A DNA stretch of 64,000 nucleotides from Prostheceraeus crozeri (taxonomy: Eukaryota > Platyhelminthes > Polycladida > Euryleptidae), in the NCBI GenBank assembly GCA_907163375.1, contig CAJQUW010007022.1, positions 124,001 through 188,000 on the forward strand, written 5' to 3'. This document shows, piece by piece, positions 54,937 to 64,000 of the stretch (its first letter is position 1; every line of letters begins with the position of its first letter). The translations under genes and the position numbers were made by a program. Below the pieces are notes generated by a model. The model did not search any database. It worked only from the letters and a program-made list of their open reading frames with translations, and was not told the origin of the DNA.

Positions 54937-55117
54937 TGGCCAAGTTTTGCCGAGAATGTCCTTCGGGTAAAACTTGATAATCGTGCCTCCACCAATTGTA
55001 CAGGTGATGTATGCACGATGGCACTACGCGACCCTATGTACGAGGCGATGTAGCCGAATATACATGTAGTTTATCTCGCCAAAATCGCCATCTCACTGCC
55101 ATTAAGGTAAGTCGACA

Positions 55118-55505
55118 ATGAGCGCGGCTTAAGTGTCATGAAGTTGACGAAGACTCCCAACAGAAATCGATTGCTCGATGGAACACTGCCCGCTCTTTTA
55201 AATGTTGCAATCAATAGACCAGATGAGCTCTTAGAAGACGAAACTATTGAGCTTGCAAAAATCTGGTTAGAAAAGAAGCCAGTGCGCAAAGTGAATGAAA
55301 GAGTTCGACAAAACATTGAAAAATTTGATCAAAAACGCGGAGATCGAAGGGGAAGGAAGACAGCCAATCAGACAACCTGATACTACAGATGGCAAGGACA
55401 GGAGTGACAGTGATCACGACGACGACATTAATGACACGATCAGTGCAGCTCTTAATGTCATAAATGAAATAACTGATCTTGAGACAGAACGATTTTTGTT
55501 TTGAT
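55118..55505 (+). pseudogene. hAT transposase C-terminal remnant
   Basis: The frame reads VDNERGLSVMKLTKTPNRNRL and LPALLNVAINRPDELLEDE, like the N.R.ERGFS.M...K...RN.L....L..L+.I...GP block of the hAT dimerisation domain. A second overlapping frame continues as an acidic, Asp-rich tail (DSDHDDDINDTIS) to a stop at 55505. The frame changes between them, so it is a dead fragment. No matching termini are nearby. Confidence 0.5.
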
Positions 55506-55914
55506 ACATTATTCTTAAGTACGCATACTTACCCTAAGACTTAATTCATTGACGAACATGTATTGTTGTACATTGAAAATTAATTTGACTTATTCTCTCA
55601 AATTTATACATGACGATTGACTTCTTGTGCGCAACTTTTCTCGGACCATGTAGACCTAAGATTGTTCGATGCACATTTTATGTACTGTAAGTGAAACTGT
55701 TTCTTGTACACAGTTATCCACAAGCCATGCCTTATCGTTCCATAAAGATTTGTATGTACTTGAAACGTTTTTATTCATGCTTCTCGAATTGCGAAAATAT
55801 GGATGTGGATTAATGTGGACGGTAGCATGAAGATAATAATAATTATGGGAAAAGTCAGGTTAGTGCACTTCGAATGAACAATAATATACAATAGAAACTC
55901 AATAAATACGTACT
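55506..55914. other. Stretch without a recognised gene
   Basis: AT-rich sequence between the hAT tail and the unknown repeat. Nothing recognised. Confidence 0.4.
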
Positions 55915-56178
55915 TAATAAGTGTAGCCCTGAAAAAGGCTGTTGAAAGCGTTCACGTCGGTCATCGGGTAATATAAAAGAAAGAAATAATACTTAGATGG
56001 CGTACCAAACAATAAAACACATTTACAATCTTTATACAAGACATACCAGAAAAGAATAAACATAGAAGGGGTTCATCAGCAAAATGACCAGCTAGGTCGC
56101 GTTTCGGGTCCTTTAACATTTTGTACGCACAAACCCTAGCTGGCGAACCCCCGCCAAAAAGGCGGACCCCACACATGA
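55915..56178 (-). repeat. Interspersed repeat of unknown class, copy 2
   Basis: Reverse-oriented relative of 2780-3075. On the minus strand it reads GCCAGCTAGGGTTTGTG, GTTAAAGGACCCGAAACGCG, TGCTGATGAACCCC and then GATGACCGACGTGAACGC, followed by a stem-loop AGCC..TTTC..GGGCT (55925-55940). Divergence from copy 1 suggests an old family. Its minus-strand frame (55961-56176) has no counterpart in copy 1. Confidence 0.6.
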
Positions 56179-57911
56179 CTTAACAATGATAACACTCTTA
56201 AATGAAGCCACACAAAATACAAAATTCTCTGGCTGACTGCAAACCAAATTTAAACAAAACTAAAAAATGCTTTTTCAACAGTCTCTCCATACATTTGATT
56301 AACTTGCAGGCTTCATATCCGCGTTTCACAAAAACTTTAAACGTGCTTTTAACTTTAACAATGGCATACGGCAGATGAGAACATATCCTAAGGTAACGTA
56401 GAACTTGACTGGCAAAGACATTCGCAATTTCAATAAAATATTGAAATAGGCCTTGTCAATGATGAAATGAAGTTTCATACAGCTTCAATATGTATGCTAA
56501 GTGAGTTTCAGTGATTTTCGCTTGATCTGCCATAGTTGCCATATTGAGGTTTCGGCTGTGCGTGTAGGCAAATCCTTAAAAACACTGGATAAAGGTGTCT
56601 CATAGCATCAATGAATGTTTGAAAAATCGCTTCAATTGTCTAAGTGGGCATGTAATCAGTTGTTCAGGCACACACACACACACATTAGTTAATTTGGTGA
56701 ATACTGGTGAACAATCATTAAACAAAGCAATCGGGACCTAGCATGCCATCTCTTGAGCTGAAATCTCTGATGACTATTCTTTCAAACAGGCACGATTTTC
56801 TTATTGAGCACAGAGTCGTCAGAAATAAGAGGACACGGATTTTTCAATGTTCTTTCTTCCGCTAATGGCTTTTCGAACAGAAGTACATGCTATTAATTGA
56901 TATTTTTCTTGTTGAATAACTAAGACTTGTGCTCAATACTTCAGCAGCATTTGACTAAAAGCTTTCTTTATCTAATTTAAGTAGAATTGAGGCATGCTCG
57001 AGCCGTTGAATGGTCCATAGGTACAACGCAGCAGAAGTAGAGATTGAGAACTCTGTTGAAATATCGTTTTCAAGTTTTCCTCCTTAGAAATAGTGAACAC
57101 TACTTTTGCTAAGATTAAAAAAGCACCATTGCAAATACTATCACTGTAAAATGAACAATCTGCTCTCCACTATTGTCATGTCGACGAGTGAATGAAATAT
57201 AGAATTCTCAGATATTTTCATGCCCTAGGTAGAACTGAATAGGCTGAGAGGATTTAAACTCTATTCGCAAACTTAAATATATTGGAATATTGACTGCTGT
57301 AGGTGCTGGATGGCGTAGACTTCATTGTTCATCTCATGGCGATTGAATTCAGTTTTTCCAAAATTCTACATTGCAATTAATCAGGCAAAAATTCATAGAA
57401 GTTCAAGCACTTATTTTATTGATTATTATATAATCAATTACTACTGGTGTAATCAATACATACTGCATCCTTAATATTCTCATCGGTTGTACATTTCATC
57501 CATCCAATAGAACAAATTTTCGTTTTTATCTGATGCAGCGCTCTGCTATGCTGTGGTTGATATGGCTTTACTCTTTCCTGAAGTTTCAAACTGGTATTCA
57601 GAATCCATGTCGAAATGTGAATTCTCCTTGTAGTCATAACACCCAATGTTACTTAAGGCCTAGTGTAATCATAGACTTCTAGATATATAATGTTTCGAAA
57701 TATATATATATATGCAATATATTGTAATGACATCGTGTAGTGGTATGAATCTACAGTGATGTTAGATGGTGCAATAATATAGGCCTATGCATGCAGTGCA
57801 CATACGTATAAACCACTATAACCTCAAATTGTTGGTATACACTATGCACAGATTTCCTCAATTCAAAACAATTTTTTGATAACTGTCTGACATCACGGTA
57901 TTCTTTTTCAG
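56179..57911. other. Gene-free stretch, probably intron of the gene at 57912
   Basis: No conserved frame. A short CA run lies near 56671-56684 and an AT run near 57703-57712. The stretch ends in a polypyrimidine tract and CAG, so it is probably intronic. Confidence 0.45.
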
Positions 57912-58116
57912 GCATTAGTAATACGAGTCCAGAGACGCAGAGTTCAACCGAGTTTCATCAACGTACTCTGGATGTAGAAACAGGATCTGCTTATTCGGCA
58001 ATGCCTCCGGCACTGCAGTCGGCTGGTCCGGCTGTGTCCGCAATTATCCCACCGCCGTCAATCTTAAAGCATGCTCGCGATGCGCAAACTCCTAACCAGA
58101 TGGCCGCTGCCTTCAA
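57912..58116 (+). CDS. Internal exon of a host gene, identity unknown
   Basis: A strong acceptor TATTCTTTTTCAG ends at 57911 and a strong donor GTGAGTAAT starts at 58117. The 205-nt exon has one open frame (beginning at its third base): ISNTSPETQSSTEFHQRT, LDVETGSAYSAMPPALQS, then VSAIIPPPSILKHARDAQ and TPNQMAAAF. The other two frames are closed. GC content is higher than in the flanks. The Ser/Thr/Pro-rich composition with SILKHAR suggests a disordered linker of a nuclear or regulatory protein. I do not recognise the gene and no neighbouring exon was found within the window. Confidence 0.65.
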
Positions 58117-59459
58117 GTGAGTAATTAGAGTGATCATTAAATTGCGAAGTTTTTAGGGAGTTGATGAAGATAGAACGCAGGAGATTAATGATGTAATTGC
58201 GGAGAATTTAAGAAGCGAAATTGGTAGCTAGTTGCGACATGCAGACAAGATGAAGAAGTCCTTTTTGTTAATCTTTGATAATTTAAGTTTATCAAGGAAA
58301 CTTAAAGGAGAATTCACTTATTTACATAACATTGCAGTTTTCTGTAGAAATACAATATCTACGAAGTCATTTGTGTATTTTCCCTCAAAGATAACTTACC
58401 TATGTACGGACATCTTTCAATATAGTAGGGGTACTCAGGTGCATCAGTGTGCGGCAAAAATATTTCGAACACAATTCAAAAAAAAGCTTTTAGTCGAGTC
58501 AAAGAAATCCATGTTCGCCAACTCAAAACTGTGAAAGCGTCAGTTATTGCATGTTGCTATCGGCATCAGGGATCTGAAGCGGAGGTAAATCGGAGCGACT
58601 TCGAACGGATCGGAAAAAGCATAGTTAAGTGATGCACTGCCAAATGCAGTAATGGCACATGCTGTTCAGAAGTCAATGAGTAGGATCATAGTATTTCCTG
58701 GCTTCATTTAATCATCACATCAAGAAATCCTGTTATCTGATGCGCGTGTGCTGGAGGGAAGTCATGGACCTTACTACCTATTATAATTATTCATGGTGCA
58801 ACCGAATAGAGTTGGGTTTGCGACACTTTTTTCTGCGTAGGTAGAAATTCAGAGAGTCATCTTTGAACGATTGCACAGCATCAGACGAATAGTAGATGAC
58901 AAAGCGAAGTCCAGTAGAATAATTGGAAGTAGTAAACCAGCTTCAATATTAATATATTTACAGAAATAATTGATCAAATTCTGTCTGGAGGTTATGGTGT
59001 GCTACATGTAAGACCCGTATGGCCGCTAGCTATAAGATACAACCATATTTCGTACGTTATACAAGTGTGGCTGCCTAGATTAATAAATTTGATAATGTAC
59101 TGAGCTAGTGATTATGAGCATAATGCTGACCGGCATCGAACATCATTTTGATAGTTATTTTAATCATATATGTACAACTGCACATGCACATTTATGTGAG
59201 TGAATGAACTCAAGGGTGACCTATGTCCCTCCGGCATTTGAAGTTGCTGTAAAATTGTAAAATGCTTTAAGGATTTTTTAAAGAAATGTTAATGGATGAA
59301 ATCAGTATGCCATGAAGTTTTATTAAGATGACTCAATTGATTAATTCATTTCAAATGAATAATTAATTAATTGTTTGAAGATTAATGGGTAAAAAATGAT
59401 AAATTGACAATTAAATATTTGAAAATGATTTATTATCTCCTGTCTAGGGACACAAAGAA
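58117..59459. other. Gene-free stretch, probably intron
   Basis: Follows the donor site at 58117. Frames at 58232-58534 have no recognisable domain. A palindromic AT block lies near 59340-59372. Confidence 0.4.
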
Positions 59460-59720
59460 AACAAATGCAAGTTTCAGTTTTACGAAATAAACAATTCAGT
59501 TTGCTGAAAATGACCTCCTTCAGCCTGAATGCACCAATCAAATATTTTGATCAAATTTTCGAATGTAGCTTCGATCTCATTGCGAGAAATGCTGTGGAAA
59601 GATTCAGAGACATTCCTTCATCTGTTCAATGGTTTCTGGTCTTCCGGCAAAAACTTCCAATTTGACTTTTCCCCACAAGTAGAAATCTAGCGGCGTAATG
59701 TCAGGGCTTCATGGGGCCAT
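59460..59720 (-). pseudogene. Mariner-type transposase tail
   Basis: On the minus strand a frame reads SPDITPLDFYLWGKVKLEVF and AGRPETIEQMKE, with the third catalytic Asp in PLDF. After a frameshift it continues as SFHSISRNEIEATFEN and AEGGHFQQTELF to a stop. This is the C-terminal third of a transposase related to, but distinct from, the copy at 7762-9178. The 5' part and terminal repeats are not seen. Confidence 0.7.
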
Positions 59721-60217
59721 GAAATCGGTCCTGATCGTCCATTCCAATGGCAAGGAAATGAACTTGCAGCGGAGTGGGGGAAAGATACTAATAGAACGGA
59801 GCGGATCTGGCAAAATTCTACCGCTCCAGGTCCCTGATTGGCATCGGTCATGGCGATCACATACAAAACATTGAGTGACCCTTGGTCTTATTGAGCTCAG
59901 CAAAATTTGTCGCGAATTGCCAGTAGTTTCATAAGTAACAAACGCGACCTATAGGCTTCATCATAACGACCTCGTTGACACCGCTCCGTATGATCTAGCG
60001 TTACGTATCTATAATGACGCATAAATCCGTGAATTCTTCCTCTTTGGTATCAGCTATTAGCGCTTGCTATAAAAGATGCGTCACTGATAACAGTTTTTAT
60101 GTGCTTATGTACATTGGTATGTTTCAGATCAAATGACTTACTTTATTGCTTTCCTCTTCTTTTTACGTCCACTATCCATTCTTCGAAAGGGAGCATGGAT
60201 TTTCGCTACGGAGTTTT
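59721..60217. other. Stretch without a recognised gene
   Basis: No recognised coding region between the mariner tail and the LINE fragment. Confidence 0.4.
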
Positions 60218-61000
60218 TCACAATACGCGGTTGGCAGCATCACTCTCCATCAGGTCAAGTTCTTTGCAATCAGCAAGCACCGTTTCACGCCACGTCTTGT
60301 TATGACGGCTTCTCGGCGTTGGCCACGATAGGTCCATGCCATACGCCTTCTTAGCAACACTGCCCTCCGGCAAAAGTAGAACATGCTCAAACCATCTAAG
60401 ACTGTCTGTTTTCAAGAAAGATTTTATTTCTTATATTCCAAAGATCTGGAGAAGGTACAAGCTGTACGTATAAACTTGGATAGACAGCCTAGCCTCTCTA
60501 GAATGCTCCACAATAGTTCCATGTCAACAGTGTCGAACGCCTTGGTAAGTCGCCGAAGAGGTCCGTATGCTGCTCTCTGTACTTCTCTTGTAAAAGCCTG
60601 GCCGTGAAGACCACGTCAACAGTGGATCGATCGCGCATGAACCCACGTGGAGATTCCGGTACAGCCTTTTCGACAACGTGCTCGATAAGCCGTCGAAGCA
60701 GAATACGGGCAAGCACTTTTCCACCCACCGATAGAAGTGAGATTCCGCGGCTGTTGCTGCAGATTGCCCTGTCACCCTTGCGTTTGCATATGGTGACAAT
60801 CTTTGAGTCCTTCCATGCATGGGGCGCATCATCTCTTTTCCAACATTTACCAAAGAGGTCGTGTAAGGTTGTTGCGACCTCGTGACCATCGTATTTCAAT
60901 AGTCCCGGTGCTACATTGTCTGGGTCTGCTGCTTTGTGATTTTTCAGACATCTGAGGGCAATCGTTACCTCATCAAGTGAATGGGAGATGCCAAATCTTC
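60218..61000 (-). mobile_element. LINE fragment with internal deletion of the RT core
   Basis: Minus strand, high to low: IALRCLKNHKAADPDNVAPG, then DDAPHAWKDSKIVTICKRKGD, NSRGISLLSVGGKVLARILL, VPESPRGFMRDRSTVDVVF and LLQEKYREQHTDLF. These are motifs 0-2 of a non-LTR reverse transcriptase. The catalytic palm is missing. At 60415-60218 the sequence resumes with LRWFEHVLLLPEGSVAKKA and a TWRETVLADCKELDL block, the usual ORF2 C-terminus. A deletion of more than 1 kb therefore joins the two parts. The family is of the type often annotated as endonuclease-reverse transcriptase; the clade is uncertain. Confidence 0.8.
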
Positions 61001-61119
61001 CAGTACAGGCATTTGTGGAATACTGTTCAGAAAGGTGGGATTAGTTGGATGTGTGTCATTTAGCAGAGAGGTCCTCTAATTCACCATTGTGCATACGAAT
61101 ATATATTTTTTACTTATAC

Positions 61120-62260
61120 ACCTTATACAAATTTGATAAAAGCACTGGCATCGTCATCGATTCTAAAGACTCGTATCTGAGAAAAATTGCTCTCAGAAAG
61201 CAAACGTTTCAAAGAATATGTTCCTGATAAGAGAACGAAGAAAGATCCTAACATTGTTGAGGATGAAAAGTTTAATGGGAAGTTGAGTAAGCGTAAGAAA
61301 GATACTATTTTGATGCTAGCCAAAGGTTCCCGACCAGCAAGATTGCATGGTCTTCCTAAAGTCCATAAAGATACTAAGAATCCTCCTTATCGCCCAATTC
61401 TCAGTATGAAAAGCTATTATCTCTCCAAGTTCCTCTTGGCTTGACTCTGTTTTAAAGAAGCACATACCAAAAAATTGTAACGTGAAACATTTTGAGTTTT
61501 TGGATTGTTTAAAGAAAGTTGAAGTTGTACCCGAAAATGATATTTATATGTGCAGCTATGATGTCTCTGCTCTGTTTACCTACATTCCTGTCGACCGTAC
61601 TATTGATTACATAATCTCTAACATTGCCGAAAATGAGCCTCCAGTCTCCAGCATCTACAGGAGCATCTACACTTAGCCTGCAAAAATGTGTTGTTTTTCT
61701 TATAATAACCAACTTCACATACAAATGGACAGCATGTCCATGGGGTGAATTTAGGCCCTGCGATGGCATCTTTTCCCATGTGTTTAGTAGAATCTAAATT
61801 TGAAAATTATTCTGGAGACGAGTCTATCTTTTATAAAAGATACGTTGATCATTGTTTTGCTATATTCAAGCCTCTTGATGATGCCAAATAGTTATTTGAA
61901 TTTATAAGTACGTTGGATAATGACATCAAATTTACGATGGAAAATGAGAAAGACAGGCATTTGTTTCCTTGATATCATGATTAAACGTGAAGATAGTCAG
62001 TTTGTTACTTCTTAGTATCAAAAGGAGACAAATACTGAGGTTTACATTCCTAGTTGCTCTCACGCTCCAATACAGTACAAGATAGCTGCCATGCGTTCGC
62101 TGTTTTATCGCGCTAGGCGCATTTCGTCGAATTCTGAAATTTATCAAAATTCTTGCTTGAAAATCAGAAACTGCCAACGGTTAAAAATTCAAGACCAATT
62201 CTGCCAATCATTCGCATATGATTTTTAATGACTTTTACTATTTGATTAGATCATCGAATA
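61120..62260 (+). mobile_element. Penelope-like element fragment: reverse transcriptase
   Basis: Plus-strand frames in order: ESKRFKEYVPDKRTKKDPN, then LAKGSRPARLHGLPKVHKDTK with PPYRPILS, then HFEFLDCLKKVEVVPENDIYMCSYDVSALFTYIPVDRTI (first catalytic Asp in SYDVSALFT). Next is FYKRYVDHCFAIFKPLDDA, where the usual YVDD reads YVDH, and finally RSLFYRARRISSNSE. R.HGLPK.HK....RPI.S and the Y.R.VDD.F are Penelope-type. Several stops and shifts separate the blocks and the second catalytic Asp is changed, so it is inactive. No endonuclease part follows. Confidence 0.8.
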
Positions 62261-64000
62261 ACAGCGCAAGAGCATTCTAAAAGGTCCTGAAATGAAATTC
62301 ACAGAGACTGGCAAGGTGAAGCTCTTCTCCACTTCACCTCTATCTAGATGAGGGCACGTGCGTTTGATCGCATCAGGCAAGGTAAAAGTTATCTTGTGAT
62401 CGCTGATTTGCACTCGCTAAAGCAGATACCTGTTTGGATAGACAGTCTTGTGGCTGTCCGTTCCAGGACTAAAGCTTCCAAATCATTGTAGGTGCTCATG
62501 AAGAACGGGATGCACTTCCATTTCCTGATTCTCGTCACTTGGGATCATTTTGTATGTTCATCAGCCGCTCAGCAGGAAACAGTGTCGACTCCTCCGAGGT
62601 ACTCGCATCAGAAACATATAGATTATTTAGCGGGTGAACACAGTGAATTATGAGGCACCAGGGCGACCAAGACACCAATCCGACAGGAGCACATCACAAA
62701 ACCACAACCATAGCCTTTTCAGTTCGTGAGCGTAAATTCTTGCAAATTGATCTCACAAGCGTTGTGTCTTGTAGCGACATCTGGGCCTCTTTTACATGTT
62801 GAAGCATGATGGCCACAGAGTTTGAGTACCACACCAGGACACAGAAGACATTGCAAGATGCCTTAAGTTGCCGGAATACCCAGCCACCACTTAATGAGAA
62901 CCTGGATCTCATTACTTGAGAGGTGAAATCCGAGTCCAGGCGATGGAGTGGCTGATAAACATGAACCGAACGCTACGTTGCTGATCGCATGGAGGCATTT
63001 GAAATCCGATTGGCAGAATGGACTCAAAAAGGACTCTAGTAAGAAAGACTCTGTATGAGAAGACATGAACTTCTGAGACATTGGGGTTCCTTCTGTTAAT
63101 GAATTATTGGAAACTTGATATTTTGGATCAACATGCTAATTGAAAAGATCTGCCGCAATCTTTGCTGAATTTGAAACTACAAAATCCGGGTATGGCATGT
63201 ACGAACGAAAAGATGAAAGACCGCACTTGAGATTCGCTTCATTGAACCGAATGCCTAAACAGCTTATATAGTTTTGAAAATGTAATTTCACCAGTATTTT
63301 TGTCGAACTTAAAAGCATTAAAAGCTATTGTGTGTAATTAAGACTGTCTTGTATAAACCCACTTCATCTCATGCGAATCTCCCACGCCAAAATGAACATC
63401 TTTCATTCACATTTTCAATTGCGGCCGAGTCAATTCGGCTGGGAACATTACCAAGCACAATTTAAAACAAGAAATAGAGAAGATCAGCAAGATGATAACC
63501 TGCACTATGTTTTATCCTTGGCTCGCCCTGTTAATAATCAACAATAAAGATCGCTGAGTATGACATACATGGACGAGGGAACAAGAGAAGAGGCAAAGTA
63601 TTTTGGATTGGCGAAGTACGTGATGTATAAGTAATTACATGAAACGAAAATTGCACACGACCATGGAGGCATTGATTGCCTAAGCGGTAGCCATTCGTTT
63701 ATCGTCATAACAAAATTGTCGATAGAAGAAAAAGATCAATTCAGAAAGACAGGAAATGCATATCACAAATCAATTAAAATTCAACATGATCTAATATTCA
63801 ATCAAACATGTAAAAGGAACCACAAATTTCCAAGTTACACGAAATTAAAGTTACACAAAAAAAGAACTACAAGATAAAAATACAACAGAAAACAATTCTG
63901 AAGTTAACTGATACTGGATGAGATAAATAACAACAAGTTTAAACATATATATGACAGAATAGTACGATGCGTTTTAACATTCGTGACATCTGCATCGAAA
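62261..64000. other. Stretch without a recognised gene
   Basis: Frames at 62694-62912, 62863-63081 and 63136-63318 (all minus) have no recognisable domain. No terminal repeats or RNA genes were found up to the end of the window. Confidence 0.45.

Noticed and set aside
62694-63318. Minus-strand frames near the window end
   Set aside because: No recognisable domains, splice sites or conservation signals; length expected by chance.
1-64000. LTR retrotransposon or endogenous retrovirus
   Set aside because: No long direct terminal repeats, protease-RT-RNase H order or primer-binding site was recognised. The only retroviral-type integrase belongs to the Polinton.

Overview
The window is AT-rich eukaryotic, probably metazoan, DNA. 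It has no bacterial-style operons, many degenerate transposons, short GT-AG introns and one likely host exon (57912-58116). The octamer TAGGCCTA occurs five times where base composition predicts about one. The mix of Polinton, Penelope-like, hAT, CR1-type LINE and Tc1/mariner elements suggests a marine invertebrate, perhaps a deuterostome. That placement is a weak inference.

The main object is a 22.5-kb Polinton/Maverick at 14337-36832. It has long terminal inverted repeats (TIRs) that both begin AGTAGTAAGG and is flanked by 6-bp target duplications matching at 5 of 6 bases. Its ends look whole and the two TIRs are nearly identical by eye, so the insertion or a late TIR conversion looks recent. 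Several genes are broken, roughly a dozen breaks in all, so it is treated as a fossil. The rightward half carries a spliced gene of unknown role, an exonuclease-like protein, RING-finger proteins, a GG-motif capsid/core peptide, the packaging ATPase, a conserved Polinton protein, a Cys-rich peptide, the integrase, a second GG-motif peptide, the major capsid protein, the adenovirus-type protease and two tandem structural paralogues. The leftward half carries protein-primed DNA polymerase B with N-terminal zinc fingers, plus small accessory genes in duplicated pairs and a coiled-coil protein. Between protease and structural genes, on the minus strand, lies a gene whose C-terminal half looks like a TATA-binding protein (TBP). 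Next to it is a partial copy of its N-terminal domain. A TBP-like factor in a Polinton is the most interesting signal here.

Left flank (1-14336): a hAT non-autonomous element (1397-2554) with a nested fold-back insertion, a repeat of unknown class, a 5' LINE remnant (about 3330-4360), a 64-bp minisatellite, a reverse-strand LINE RT remnant (6225-6870), a Tc1/mariner copy with both TIRs and TA duplication (7762-9178), and a long stretch without recognisable genes.

Right flank (36833-64000): Penelope-like pieces (37.6, 46.5, 51.2, 61.1 kb), four more hAT non-autonomous elements with 8-bp target duplications or near-duplications (40236, 45509, 47317, 52100), LINE fragments (42.4 and 60.2 kb), a hAT transposase tail (55.1 kb), a mariner tail (59.5 kb) and the host exon at 57.9 kb. 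At least four short fold-back insertions with 12-15-bp target duplications share Penelope-type motifs, and one contains a hammerhead-ribozyme-like core.

All calls come from reading the sequence; no database search was run.
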